This document shows positions 23,500 to 35,944 of a DNA stretch of 64,000 nucleotides, in pieces. The translations under genes were made by a program, and so were the position numbers. The notes beneath the pieces are model-generated. The model ran no database searches. It had not been told where the DNA came from and saw nothing but the letters and a program-made list of their open reading frames with translations. Each line of letters opens with the position of its first letter. The stretch's first letter is position 1. Origin of the DNA: Megaustenia siamemsis (Eukaryota; Mollusca; Gastropoda; Stylommatophora; Ariophantidae); NCBI GenBank assembly GCA_032433765.1, contig JAVIAB010000008.1, positions 39,846,736 to 39,910,735 on the forward strand. The letters run 5' to 3'.

Positions 23500-24570
23500 A
23501 GTGGTCTTTATGAGAGTGGAGAGTTAATGAAAAAGGTAAGGGAGAGAGACTTCTTTATGAGAGTGGAGAGTTAATGAAAAAGGTAATGGAGAGAGAGGTC
23601 TTTATGCGAGTGGAGAGTTTATGGAAAAAAGTAATGGAGAAAGAGGTATTTATGAGAGTGGAGAGTTAATGGAAAAAGGTAATGGAGAAAGAGGTCTTAT
23701 GAGAGTAGAGAGTTAATGGAAAAAAGTAATGGAGAAAGAGGTCTTTATAAGTGTGGAGAGTTAATGGAAAAAGGTAATGGAGAAAGAGGTCTTATGAGAG
23801 TGGAGAGTTAATGGAAAAAGGTAATGGAGAAAGAGGTCTTATGAGAGTGGAGAGTTAATGGAAAAAGGTAATGGAGAAAGAGGTCTTTATGAGAGTGGAG
23901 AGTTAATGGAAAAAGATAATGAAGGGAGAGGTCTTTATGAGAGTGGAGAGTTAATGGAAAAAGGTAATGGAGAGAGGGGTCTTTATGAGAGTGGAGAGTT
24001 AATGGAAAAAGGTAAGGTAGAGAGAGCTCTTTATGAGAGTGGAGAGTTAATGGAAAAGGGTAAGGTAGAGAGAGATCTTTATGAGAGTGGAGAGTTAATG
24101 CAAAAACGTAATGGAGGGAGAGGTCTTTATGAGAGTGGAGAGTGAATGGAAAAACGTAATGGAGAAAGAGGTCTTTATGAGAGTGGAGAGTGAATGGAAA
24201 AACGTAATGGAGAAAGAGGTCTTTATAAGAGTGGAGAGTTAATGGAAAAAGGTAATGGAGAGAGAGAGAGGTCTTTATGAGAGTGGAAAGTTAATGGAAA
24301 AAGGTAAGGGCGAGAGAGAGGTCTTCATGAAGGTGGAGAGTGAATGGAAAAAGGTAAGGTAGAGAGGTCTTTATGAGAGTGGAGAGTGAATGGAAAAAGG
24401 TAAGGTAGAGAGGTCTTTATGAGAGTGGAGAGTGAATGGAAAAAGGTAAGGTAGAGAGGTCTTTATGAGAGTGGAGAGTGAATGGAAAAAGGTAAGGTAG
24501 AGAGGTCTTTATGAGAGTGGAGAGTGAATGGAAAAAGGTAAGGTAGAGAGGTTTTTATGAGAGTGGAGAG
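23500..24570. repeat. Minisatellite, about 48 bp unit, about 22 copies
   Basis: Purine-rich units with tatgagagtggagagttaat and gaaaaaggtaatggag. The last five (24310-24570) are a shorter 42 bp type with aaaaaggtaaggtagag. It follows an A-rich tract with aaaaaggtaagt at about 23460. GGTAAGG/GGTAATG in every unit is splice-donor-like on the plus strand. Confidence 0.95.
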
Positions 24571-24625
24571 TTATTGAGTTGATGGGGAGAAGTGACTTTG
24601 ATAGAGCGGAGTGAGATATTGATGT

Positions 24626-24626
<1 letters not shown>

Positions 24627-24658
<32 letters not shown>
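24627..24658. repeat. (GA)n microsatellite
   Basis: An uninterrupted GA dinucleotide run of about 16 repeats. Confidence 0.95.
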
Positions 24659-24661
<3 letters not shown>

Positions 24662-24823
24662 CGGAGAGACATTGATGAGGGGGGATGATTTAGGAAAGAG
24701 AGAAAGAAGATACATTTTTTATTTAAACGCAGATATTTTTATGGAGAATGAAAGAAAGTGTAAGTGATGAACTAGAGTGAGATAAGTGACGAGAAAGGTA
24801 TGTATCTGCCATGAAAGTCAGTG

Positions 24824-24828
<5 letters not shown>

Positions 24829-24866
<38 letters not shown>
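24829..24866. repeat. (TA)n microsatellite
   Basis: About 19 TA dinucleotides without interruption. Confidence 0.95.
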
Positions 24867-24869
<3 letters not shown>

Positions 24870-25415
24870 TAGGAGAGAAGACTTCCACGAGTCTTAATCA
24901 CATGCCCACCTGACAAGATACACTTATTTGAACAAAAGGCACCGAAGATAATATAATTACATCACACAAACAGTTTTGACTCCGGTTCCTTCTACCTCAA
25001 GATGATACACAACGATATCGTTAAAGTCACGACAAGAATTTCTAATTATCTCCCCCTCCTAAAGATCTAGGACAGTATCAGCAAATCAATTCAGAGAAAG
25101 AGGTATATTTACAGCACTCGGAAAAAATTGACAAATAATCAACAATAGAAAAATATGGACCAAAGCAAGTTGGTAATGGTTTCGCTGTATCGGTTTCAAA
25201 ATGGCTGGTGTTTAATGTAGAAAGAAGAAATAAAAAATTGTGACTGGATTTGTCACAACCTACAGTTGTAAGAGTACATTTATTTACAGTTGTCGGTGAA
25301 ATGTGTATGGAGAAGGGGTTGTGTATGTAGTTATGGTTGATGACTGTTAGGAGTTAGTAGATAGCTTTAAGAGCGGAGAAACATCGTTAGTGGTAAAACT
25401 GTGACAAGACAGAGA
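24870..25415. other. No feature recognised
   Basis: Unique AT-rich sequence with no coding or repeat signal that I can support. Confidence 0.5.
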
Positions 25416-25620
25416 AAAGAATTATCGTTAGTGATTTAACGCGGCGGAGAATTTTCGTTAGCGATATAACGCGGCGGAGAATCAACGTTAGTTATATAAC
25501 ACGGCGGAGAATCATCGTTAGTGATATAACACGGCGGAGAATCATCGTTAGTGATATAACACGGCGGAGAATCATCGTTAGGGATATAACACGGCGGAGA
25601 ATCATCGTTAGTGGTAAACT
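25416..25620. repeat. Minisatellite, 30 bp unit with cggcggagaatc
   Basis: About seven copies containing cggcggagaatcatcgttag and tgatataacac. It shares the word atcgttagtga with the two following arrays. Confidence 0.92.
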
Positions 25621-25639
25621 GAAACTAACAAAAATGAAA

Positions 25640-26215
25640 CAGTTTCATTCACAGAGAAATGAAACATCGTTAGCATAAAACTGTGACAAAAGAGAGAGAA
25701 GAAACGTCGTTGGTGATAAAAGAGAGTGGGGAAGATCGTTAGTGACAATGAAAAAGCGGGGAAACATTTTTAGTGACAAAAGAAAGCGGGGAAACATCGT
25801 TAGTGACAATGAAAAAGCAGGGAAACATCGTTAGTGGCAAAAGGAAGTGGGGAAACATTGTTAATGACAAAAGAAATTTGGGGAAACATTGTTAGTGACA
25901 AAAGAAAGCGGGGAAACATTGTTAGTGACAAAAGAAAGCGGGGAAACATCTTTAGTGACAAACGAAAGCGAGGAAACATCGTTAGTGACAAACGAAAGCG
26001 GGGAAACATCGTTAGTGACAAAAGAAAGCGGGGAAACATCTTTAGTCCAAACGAAAGCGAGGAAACATCGTTAGTGACAAACGAAAGCGAGGAAACATCG
26101 TTAGTGACAAACGAAAGCGAGGAAACATTGTTAGTGACAAAAGAAAGCGGGGAAACATCGTTAGTGACAAAAGAAATCGGGGAAACATCGTTAGTGACAA
26201 AATAGTAGAGGAACA
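25640..26215. repeat. Minisatellite, 30 bp unit with aaagcggggaaac
   Basis: About 17 copies with aaagcggggaaacatcgtta and gtgacaaa; the earliest are irregular. The long open frames on both strands come from the unit length of 30. Confidence 0.93.
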
Positions 26216-26284
26216 TCTTTATTCCTCTTTCGTCACTTCCTCTTGCACACGGACGGGTCCATCGATGTTGTTAGAACAGAAGGG

Positions 26285-26545
26285 AAAAAACGCGGTTAGT
26301 AGTAAAAGATAGTGGACAGACATTGTTACTGATAAAACAGTGGAAAAAGATCATTAGTGTTATAACAGTGGAAAAAGATCGCTAGTGAGAGCACAGTGGA
26401 GAAAGATTTTTTATGAGAGAACTGTGGAGAAATATCGTTAGGGATAAAACAGCGGAAAAAGATCATTAGTGTTATAACAGCGGATAAAGATTTTTTGTGA
26501 GAAAACAGTGGAGAAAGATCGTTAGTGATAAAACAGTTTGTAATT
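26285..26545. repeat. Degenerate ~33 bp repeats related to the previous arrays
   Basis: Irregular copies built from aacagtggaaaaagatc and gttagtgataaaac. The atcgttagtg/atcattagtg core links them to the arrays at 25.4-26.2 kb. Confidence 0.8.
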
Positions 26546-26844
26546 TGATTTAGGGGAGCAAGTGAACCACACAGAATAATGGGAGTCGTGTAGTTTGTAT
26601 TATGCTAATGAGAAGATTATCACTGAGACTGGCTAGATGAGAATGTGCACAGAGGTTGCCCCACAGCATAAAGTGATTCCATGGATTTCGTTTTAAGAGA
26701 TTTCAGATGATGCCGATATGTCAAAGTTAAACTTGTTCTTAAAACGACTTTACTTTCTACAGTTTGTTGATTTTCACTTTGAATTTTATATGCGCACTGA
26801 ATTATCGAAATCAGTTTTATGTTATTACTGCATTAAATCTTTTT

Positions 26845-27125
26845 TGGGGGACTGGTTAGTCTTGAGGCAAAACGCCGACTTCGAGACAGAGAGGTTGTGG
26901 GTTCAAATCCCGGCTGCGCCAGTTGGGATTTTTATTTACGATTTCTCACTGCGGCAACCACCCCTGGTCTCAGCAGCGAGGCCCGGCTTGAAACGTCAAT
27001 TGCTCATCGGCGGAAAAAATGAGTACCACCGAAGACGGAGTTAACTGCCTGTGCGGCGAGGGACCCCTGTGCACACGGCTGTCAGGGAAAAATGGATTAA
27101 CACGAAAAATTCAGTTCCTAGTCTC
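26845..27125 (+). repeat. tRNA-derived SINE (SINE-3)
   Basis: The head starts ggggactggttagtcttgag and carries a perfect B-box-like gggttcaaatcccgg about 50 bp later. The body has ggcccggcttgaaacgtc, a gtgcggcgagggacccctgt segment and an A-rich end. It is unlike the SINE-1 body. Confidence 0.7.
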
Positions 27126-27297
27126 TAGGGATTTCGTCAGAGGTCAAAGCTGGAGAACGAGGACAAAAAAAAAACCTTTTTGAAACAGGCACAGATTATG
27201 AGTTCACAATTGTCAATTTGAGAGCATGAGTGTTTATAGGTGTGAGAGCGTGCTGAGAGAATAACCATTTTCCTAGACAGTATAGAATAAAATGGGA

Positions 27298-27568
27298 GGC
27301 TACGGTGGCTTTAGTGTGCTCGCTTCCTGATCAGAAGGGTTCAGGTTCGATCCCCAGAAGTGACATATTTTTTTTCGGACTGACAAGACTCCGGGGTTCA
27401 CAAAGCTTCTGAAAATTTGTACCAGAAGTTTTTCTGGGGAAGTAAAGGCGGCCTGGGGTGATACCGACCAGATCACCCAAAAATGTGCGTGGTCGTAAAA
27501 CAAAAAATATGGTCACTAAGACCAGATTCCTCATACACCAGCAATGCGTGGCGGAAAGCTTTACTTTA
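27298..27568 (+). repeat. SINE-4, copy 1
   Basis: tRNA-like head ggctacggtggctttagtg with B-box-like aggttcgatcccc at about 27341, then a body with ctccggggttcacaaagc and gtgataccgaccagatcacc, ending near ttactttacc. The second half is clearly related to the SINE-1 body although the head differs. Confidence 0.8.
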
Positions 27569-27573
27569 CCTTT

Positions 27574-27724
27574 ATACCATAAAATCGTTGACCGTGACGT
27601 GCTTTATCCTAAAGAAGAAGGTCCCGACCCGACGGCTCCATGGGCCTATAAAAGGATGTTGCTAATAATAGCCACTTTATTTCCACGGAGAGCGCAGCAA
27701 CTTGCTGGGGTAAAGCCAAGGCAG
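27574..27724 (+). other. Candidate coding exon with consensus splice donor
   Basis: Non-repetitive open stretch reading VDRDVLYPKEEGPDPTAPW, then LLIIATLFPRRAQQ and LAGVKPRQ. It ends at a codon boundary with CAG followed by GTAAGT at 27725. The left edge runs into a SINE, and a clear acceptor was not found. No family recognised; it could be the remainder of an exon or of a transposon ORF. Confidence 0.3.
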
Positions 27725-27764
27725 GTAAGTAACGATATTGAAGATTTGTGTAATGTTATCATCA

Positions 27765-27978
27765 GCAAGTACCAGTCCTGCTGGCGTAGGTGATCATGTC
27801 TCTCCACCACTTTCGATCATTCCTGTTGTTGACCTTCTGCCAAGCCATTCTCTCAAGCGGCCTATTATTTTTTCTCTTTGCTTCCCTCTATCTCTTCATC
27901 CCTCAATTTTTCCAGTTGTTACAATATATATTCCAGTTGTTCTCTTCTCATTACATGGCCAAAATATTATGATTGTTA
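27765..27978 (-). pseudogene. Family C 3' end fragment
   Basis: Minus-strand copy with EQLEYIL (from ctcttctcattacatggcc), LRDEEIEGSK-like charged residues, GRLREWLGRRSTT and terminal RDMITYAS. The tail side shows gtgtaatgttatcatcagc instead of a clean CAT run. Confidence 0.7.
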
Positions 27979-28050
27979 GTGTAGTGTAAGTGTAATTATT
28001 TTGTGCCGAACATATAATGTAAGTCTTAGAGGCAAAGCAGCTGAGGGTTG

Positions 28051-28220
28051 ATGCCTGGGAGTCATGACCCAGGCGGGGCCACCTTCCCTAGAGTGTCAAG
28101 AAGCAAAAGAGTCGAAACACTTGCTCGACGGGGGGTTTACTTCTGATGATCAGATTGCCTCTTTCTGCGAAGAAAGAATGTACAACGAGTTTACTAAGAC
28201 TAATCTGATTGAAAACTAAT
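28051..28220 (+). other. Open non-repeat stretch, possible exon remnant
   Basis: 56 codons without a stop: GVMTQAGPPSLECQEAKES, GGFTSDDQIASFCEERMY and NEFTKTNLIEN before tandem TAA TAG. No splice signals are convincing and no homologue is recognised. Confidence 0.25.
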
Positions 28221-28238
28221 AGCTGACTCTTGTCACAG

Positions 28239-28409
28239 ATATCCTGTATACACAAAGGAACCGTCGCAGGCTCTCCCGACATTACACCAAACCAACGGGG
28301 CTACTTTCTGTTGATGAGTTAAACGATGGACTCAACAGCGCTACCAAACCGTGTCCATGGTTGCCTGAAGCGGGCAAGAGACTTCACGTGATGCAATACG
28401 ACAAGTAAA
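28239..28409 (+). other. Candidate terminal coding exon
   Basis: Follows an acceptor-like gactcttgtcacag. The frame reads ILYTQRNRRRLSRHYTKP, LLSVDELNDGLNSATK and PWLPEAGKRLHVMQYDK, then TAA. It needs one base from an upstream exon, and the exon ending at 23333 supplies one. Composition looks protein-like, but I recognise no family and a 4.9 kb intron full of repeats would be needed. Confidence 0.3.
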
Positions 28410-28489
28410 CGAGTCATCGGCGTTTGATTTCAGTTTCAATTAGCACAGTTTATTTCAATTGTTAAACTGATATTATACTTTGTTTTGGG

Positions 28490-29090
28490 GCAAACAACTG
28501 TTGCTCTTTGTTTTATTGTGGCAGATTACCATGCTTTGTTTCTGTTGCTGTTTGTCTTGTTATGGCAAATTGCTACACCTTGTTTCAGTTGCTGTTTGTC
28601 TTGTTATGGCAAATTGCTACACCTTGTTTCAGTTGCTGTTTGTCTTGTTATGGCAAATTGCTACACCTTGTTTCAGTTGCTGTTCGTCTTGTTATGGCAA
28701 ATTGCTGCACTTTGTTTCAGTTGCTGTTTGTCTTGTTATGGCAAATTGCTACACCTTGTTTCAGTTGCTGTTTGTCTTGTTATGGCAAATTGCTACACTT
28801 TGTTTCAGTTGCTGTTTGTCTTGTTATGGCAAATTGCTACACCTTGTTTCAGTTGCTGTTTGTCTTGTTATGGCAAATTGCTACACCTTGTTTCAGTTGC
28901 TGTTTGTCTTGTTATGGCAAATTGCAACACTTTGTTTCTGTTGCTGTTTGTCTTGTTATGGCAAATTGCTACACTTTGTTTCTGTTGCTGTTTGTCTTGT
29001 TATGGCAAATTGCTACACCTTGTTTCAGTTGCTGTTTCTCTTGTTATGACAAATTGCTACACTTTGTTTCAGTTGCTGTTTCGCTTGACA
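28490..29090. repeat. Minisatellite, 44 bp unit, about 13 copies
   Basis: Core cttgttatggcaaattgcta with ccttgtttcagttgctgttt. Copies are nearly identical except for ctacacc/ctacact and cagttg/ctgttg variants. Because 44 is not divisible by three, all three plus frames stay open. Confidence 0.96.
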
Positions 29091-29094
29091 AAAT

Positions 29095-30830
29095 ACTACT
29101 ACACTGCCGTAAATAGCTATCATGATCCATTGTGTCGTAAATAACTATCATGATTTATTGTGTACTAAATAGCTATCATGATTAATTGTGTACTAAATAG
29201 CTATCATGATTAATTGTGCCGTAAATAGCTATCATGATTAATTGTGTTGGAAATAGCTATCATGATTAATTGTGTAGTAAATAGCTATCATAATTAATTG
29301 TGCATGAATAATTATTCCGTAAATAGCTGTCATGATTAATTGTGTTGGAAATAGCTATCATAATTAATTGTGTCGTAAATAGCTATCATGATTAATTGTG
29401 TCGTAAATAGCTATCATGATTAATTGTGCATGAATAATTTTTCTGTAAATAGCTATCATGATTAATTGTGCCGGAAATAGCTATCATAATTAATTGTGTC
29501 GTAAAAAGCTTATCATGATTAATTGTGCATGAATAATTATTCCGTAAAAAGCTTATCATGATTAATTGTGCATGAATAATTATTCCGTAAATAGCTGTCA
29601 TGATTAATTGTGCATGAATAATTATTCCGTAAATAGCTGTCATGATTAATTGTGCATGAATAATTATTCCGTAAATAGCTATCATGATTAATTGTGCATG
29701 AATAATTATTCCGTAAATAGCTTATCATGATTAATTGTGCATGAATAATTATTCCGTAAATAGCTGTCATGATTAATTGTGCATGAATAATTATTCCGTA
29801 AATAGCTTATCATGATTAATTGTGCATGAATAATTATTCCGTAAATAGCTGTCATGATTAATTGTGCATGAATAATTATTCCGTAAATAGCTGTCATGAT
29901 TAATTGTGCATGAATAATTATTCCGTAAATAGCTATCATGATTAATTGTGCATGAATAATTATTCCGTAAATAGCTTATCATGATTAATTGTGCATGAAT
30001 AATTATTCCGTAAATAGCTGTCATGATTAATTGTGCATGAATAATTATTCCGTAAATAGCTTATCATGATTAATTGTGCATGAATAATTATTCCGTAAAT
30101 AGCTATCATGATTAATTGTGCATGAATAATGATTCCGAAAATAGCTATCATGATTAATTGTGTATGAATAATTATTCCGTAAATAGCCAACATGATTAAT
30201 CGTGCATGAATAATTATTCCATAAATAGCTATCATGATTAATCGCGTATGAATAATTATTCCGTAAATAGCTATCATGATTAATTGTGTCGGAAATAGCT
30301 ATCATAATTAATTGTGTCGTAAATAGCTATCATGATTAATTGTGCAGGAATAATTATTCTGTAAATAGCTGTCATGATTAATTGTGCATGAATAATTATT
30401 CCGTAAATAGCTGTCATGATTATTTGTGCATGAATAATTATTCCGTAAATAGCTATCATGATTAATTGTGCATGAATAATTATTCCGTAAATAGCTATCA
30501 TGTTTAATCGTGTATGAATAATGATTCCGTAAATAGCTATCATGATTAATTGTGTATAAATAATTATTCCGTAAATAGCTATCATGATTAATCGTGCATG
30601 AATAATTATTCCGTAAATAGCTATCATGATTAATCGTGTATGAATAATTATTCCGTAAATAGCTATCATGATTAATTGTGTCGGAAATAGCTATCATAAT
30701 TAATTGTGTCGTAAATAGCTGTCATGATTAATTGTGCATGAATAATTATTCCGTAAATAGCTGTCATGATTAATTGTGCATTAATAATTATTCCGTAAAT
30801 ATATGTCATGATTCATTGTGTTGGAAATAT
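29095..30830. repeat. Modular minisatellite, 28 and 42 bp units
   Basis: Short units (28 bp, with gtaaatagctatcatgatta) mix with long units (42 bp) that gain a 14 bp module, atgaataattattc. Long units dominate at 29500-30290 and 30340-30660; short ones cluster at the left end and at 30270-30330 and 30670-30720. A larger block containing both types is repeated around 29400-29480, 30280-30330 and 30670-30720. Confidence 0.95.
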
Positions 30831-30904
30831 AAATCAATCTTTCACATGTTGTAGTCCACTTTAGTCCAGCGCCACTTTCATTTTCTTTTCTACACAGCTA
30901 CATA

Positions 30905-31165
30905 TGAAGACTCGCTGACTGAGTGGTAACTGTGCTCGCCTCTTGATAAGAAGGATTTGGGTTCGATCTCAGGAAATGCCTTTTTTTTCGGACCAACAGG
31001 GTTCCGGGATTCACCCAGCATCTAAACATGGGTACTAGTGATTTTTCTGGGAGGTAAAGGAGGTCTGGCGTGATACCGACCACATCCCCAAAAAATGTAA
31101 CGTGGTCACGAACATTGTCTTTCACATACGCCTAGTAAGACTCGGAGAAAAAGTTTACTAATTTT
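30905..31165 (+). repeat. SINE-4, copy 2
   Basis: Head gaagactcgctgactgagtg with B-box-like gggttcgatctcagg. The body has ttccgggattcacccagc, gtgataccgaccacatcccc and tcacatacgcctag. About 75-80% alike by eye to the 27298 copy. No target-site duplication fixed. Confidence 0.75.
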
Positions 31166-31234
31166 ATTTTACTGCTAAATTGAAGCCTTTGGAAATCTAT
31201 TGATGGTTGTGGGTGGATTGAACTTATCCGTTAC

Positions 31235-31865
31235 CCAATCCCCAATCAAAATTGAAGGAATAGACCTGCAGACAAATCAGAACTACAAATACCTTGGACA
31301 TACTATGATGGAAAATGGAAAACTGAAATAGACAAAAGAATAGGAATGGCAGAAAGTAATTTTAATGTCATGAAGAACATGCTGACATCAAAACAAATAG
31401 CACCAGGGCAAAAGCTAAGAATAGCAAAATGTTATGTTTTCTCAACATTCCTATAAGCTGCAGAAACATGGATATTAGACAAGAAAGCAAAACAGAGAAT
31501 TGAAGCCTTTGAAATGTGGATATATAGAAGAAGAGGTAGAATTGGATGGAAGGAAAAGAAAACAAACGATGGAGTCCTAAAACAACTAAAAATGAAAAGA
31601 GAACTACTAAGCATAATTCAAACAAGACAAATGCGATTTTTGGGCCATGTTAAAAGACACAAGAGCCTACTAAAAGTAAACCTGGAGGGAAAAATACCAG
31701 ATGAAAGAGGCAGAGGCAGACCAAGACTAATATGGACGAGTAACATCAAAAGATGGACAAATCAGCCTATGACAACCTGCACCATCAAAGCAAGAGACAG
31801 AGCAGAATGGTGTTCCATGGTAGCCAACTTTCGTTGCGGAGATGGCACTCGATGATGATGATGAA
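31235..31865 (+). pseudogene. Family B RT C-terminal region
   Basis: Forward copy from KIEGIDLQTNQNYKYLGHT through AETWILDKKAKQRIEAFEM and MRFLGHVKRHKSLLKVNL to GRGRPRLIWTSNIKRWTN and the terminal RCGDGTR. It ends in gatgatgatgat. There is a stop before AETW and a frame change near 31510. The palm domain is absent. Confidence 0.85.
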
Positions 31866-32074
31866 TCTCCAATAGGAGATAGAAAAGGCTTTGGAATTAT
31901 TGTGTTATTGTGTATCAACGATCCTACCGCTTCGGTATTGCGCTGTTTTCTTTGTATCAGTAACTGTTAACATACAAGTAAACACAGTGCATGAAGCTGG
32001 CGTCTAGATTATGTATAGAACTTGATGACTAAAATGTACAATGATTGGAGTCTTTGAAAATAGAATTGAGTCAA

Positions 32075-32605
32075 ACGTACATTTTTTTAGAGCCTTTGAA
32101 AATATAATTGGAGAGAAATGTACATTTATTAGAATCTTAGAAAATATAATTGGAGAAAAATGTACATTTATTAGAATCTTAGAAAATATAATTGGAGAAA
32201 AACGTACATTTATTAGACTCTTAGAAAATATAATTGGAGAAAAACGTACATTTATTAGAATTTTAGGAAATATAATTGGAGAAAAACGTACATTTATTAG
32301 AATCTTAGAAAATATAATTGAGAAAAACTTACATTTATTAGAATCTTAGAAAATATATAATTTGATAAGAATGTAAATTTATTAGAATCTTAGAAAATTT
32401 AATTGGACAAAAACGTACATTTATTAGAATCTTAGAAAATATAATTGGAGAAAAATGTACATTTATTAGAATATTAGAAAATATAATTGGAGAAAAATGT
32501 ACATTTATTAAAATCTTAGAAAATATAATTGGAGAAAAATGTACATTTATTAGAATCTTAGAAAATATATTGGAGAAAAATGTACATTTATTAGAAACCA
32601 TAAAA
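32075..32605. repeat. Minisatellite, 42 bp unit, about 12 copies
   Basis: AT-rich units with gaaaatataattggagaaaa and gtacatttattagaatctta. Left copies carry aaacgtac, right copies aaatgtac. The right flank is homologous, inverted, to 35948-36072. Confidence 0.95.
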
Positions 32606-32789
32606 TAAAACCAAAACAATTGAAATGTTAATTTAGGGAAGAATAGATAAAGTCGGATGGGAAAGAAAAAAAAACATATGACTTTCTAAAAAAATTCTGA
32701 AAATATAAATGAAATCTAACACAATTCAAACCCCCAAAAATGCATTTTTGGAATATAAATATATATTTATAGGATACAATAAAATTACT

Positions 32790-32982
32790 GAAAGTCATAT
32801 TATAGGGGGAAGTCCAAGGTTGACACAGATAAGGGCTAAAGTGGACTGACAGCATCAGGGGTGAACAGCGGAACCTGCAACTGCGTGTGTACGTGTGTAC
32901 CATAAAGCCAAGGTACATTGTGAAATGGCGATTGTGGTAGCCAACGTTCGATAAGGACGACACAAGATGATGATGAATTGTC
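32790..32982 (+). pseudogene. Family B-like 3' tail
   Basis: Degenerate terminal fragment: gtccaaggttgacacagata (GRPRLTQI), aaagtggactgacagcatc (KWTDSI), aatggcgattgtggtagcc and a final gatgatgatgaa tail. No intact frame. Confidence 0.55.
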
Positions 32983-32999
32983 ACACGCCACATCAATTA

Positions 33000-35935
33000 C
33001 ATATATGCCAGATCACTAACATGAATGCCACATCACTTATGTGGATGCCACTTCTCTTACAGGGATTCCACATCTCTTACTTGGGCGTTACATAACTTAC
33101 ATGGATGTCACATCTCTTACATGGACGTCACATCACTTACATGGATGTCACATTACTTACATGAATGTCACATCTGTTACATGGATGTCACATTTCTTAC
33201 ATGGATGTCACATCACTTACATTGATATCACATCACTTACAATGGTGCAACACCACTTGCATGGATGTTACATCACTTACGTGGGTGTCACCTCACTTAC
33301 GTGAATACCACAACACTTATTGCATGCTACATCTCTTACATGGATGCCACATCTCTTACATGGATGCCATATCTTTTACATGGATGCCACATCTCTTACA
33401 TGGACGCCACATCCCTAACATGGATGTCACATCACTTACAATATTCTTTACTATTTAACATACCTTTCATTTCTCTTACATGGAGGCCACATCACTAACA
33501 TTGATGTCACATCACTTACAATATTCTTTACTATTTAACATACCTTTCATTTCTCTTACATGGACGCCACATCCCTAACATGGATGTCACATCACTTACA
33601 ATATTCTTTACTATTTAACATACCTTTCTTTTATCTTACATGAACGCCACATCTTTTACATGGATGTCACATATCTTACATGGACGCCACATCACTTACA
33701 TGAATGTCAGATATCGTACATGGACGCCACATATCTTACATGGACGCCACATATCTTACATGGACGCCACATCACTTATATGAATGCCACATATCTTACA
33801 TGGACGCCACATATCTTACATGGACGCCACATCACTTACATGGATGCCACATATCTTACATGGACGCCATATCACTTATATGAATGTCACATCTCTTACA
33901 TGAATGTCACATCACTTACATGGATGTCACATCACTTATATGAATGTCACATCACTTACATGCATTTCACATACTTATATGGACGCCACATCACTTACAT
34001 GGATGCCACATATCTTACATGGACGCCACATCACTTACATGAATGTCACATATCTTACATGGACGCCACATCACTTACATGAATGCCACATATCTTACAT
34101 GAATATCACATCACTTACATGAATGTCACATCACTTACATGCATGCCACATATCTTACATGGACGCCACATCACTTACATGAATGCCACATCTCTTACAT
34201 GGACGCCACATCTCTTACATGGATGTCACATCACTTACATGGATGTCACATCTCTTACATGGATGTCACATCACTTACATGGATGTAACATCTCTTACAT
34301 GTATGTCACATCTCTTGTATGGATGTCACATCACTTACATGGATGTCACATCACTTAAAATGGTGCCACATCCTTTGTATGGATGTTACATCACTTTCGT
34401 GGGTGTGACCTCACTTACGTGGATACCACAACATTTATTGCATGCCACATCTCTTACATGGATGTCACATCTCTTACATGGATGCCATATCTTTTACATG
34501 GATGCGACATCTCTTAAATGGACGCCACATCACTAACATGGATGTCACATCACTTACAATATTCTTTACTATTTTACATACCTTTCTTTTCTCTTACACG
34601 GAGGCCACATCACTAACATGGATGTCACATCACTTACAATATTCTTTACTATTTAACATACCTTTCTTTTCTCTTACATGGACGCCACATCACTTACATG
34701 GATACCACATATCTTACATGGACGGCACATCACTAACATGGATGTCACATCACTTATACTATTCTTTACTATTTAACATACCTTTCTTTTCTCTTACATG
34801 GACGCCACATCACTTACATGGATGCCACATATCTTACATGGACGCCACATCACTTACATGGACGCCACATCACTTACATGAATGTCACATATCTTACATG
34901 GACACCACATCACTTACATGAATGTCACATAACTTACATGGACGCCATATCACTTACATGGATGCTACACATCTTACATGGACGCCACATCACTTACATG
35001 AATGTCACATATCTTACATGGACGCCACATCACTTACAGGGATGCTACATATCTTACATGGACGCCATATCACTTACATGGATGCCTCATATCTTACATG
35101 GACGCCACATCACTTACATGAATGTCACATATCTTACATGGACGCCACATCACTTACATGAATGTCACATATCTTACATGGACGCCACATCACTTACATG
35201 GATACCACATATCTTACATGGACGCCACATCACTTTCATGGATGCCACATATCTTACATGGACGCCACATCACTTACATGGACGCCACATATCTTACATG
35301 GACGCCACATCACTTACATGGATGCCACATATCTTACATATACGCCATATCACTTATATGAATGCCACATCTCTTACATGAATGTCACATCACTTACATT
35401 AATGTCACATCACTTACATGGATGTCACATCACTTACATGAATGTCACATCACTTACATGAATGTCACATATCTTACATGGACGCCACATCACTTACATG
35501 AATTTCACATATCTTACATGGACGCCACATCACTTACATGAATGTCACATATCTTACATGGACGCCACATCACTTACATGGATGCCACATATCTTACATG
35601 GACGCCACATCACTTACATGAATGTCACATATCGTACATGGACGCCACATCACTTACATGGATGCCACATATCTTACATGGACGCCACATCACTTACATG
35701 AATGTCACATATCTTACATGGACGCCACATCACTTACATGGATGCCACATATCTTACATGGACACCACATCACTTACATGAATGTCACATATCTTACATG
35801 GACGCCACATCACTTACATGAATGTCACATATCTTACATGGACGCCACATCACTTACATGAATGTCACATATCTTACATGGACGCCACATCACTTACATG
35901 AATGTCACATCACTTACAATATTCTTTACTATTTA
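33000..35935. repeat. Minisatellite, 20 bp unit in 40 bp higher-order form
   Basis: About 145 copies of a 20 bp unit, cacatcacttacatggatgt. At 34800-35900 it is mostly a 40 bp dimer of a catcactt unit and a catatctt unit (ggacgccacatcacttacat, gaatgtcacatatcttacat). Six or seven copies carry a foreign ~40 bp segment (aatattctttactatttaac), at about 33430, 33510, 33590, 34550, 34640, 34755 and 35915. The minus strand has ATGTAAGTGA. The many open frames are artefacts. Confidence 0.97.
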
Positions 35936-35944
35936 CCATTTTTT

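Noticed and set aside
24829..24866. (TA)n run as a replication origin or promoter
   Set aside because: An ordinary dinucleotide microsatellite with no supporting elements.
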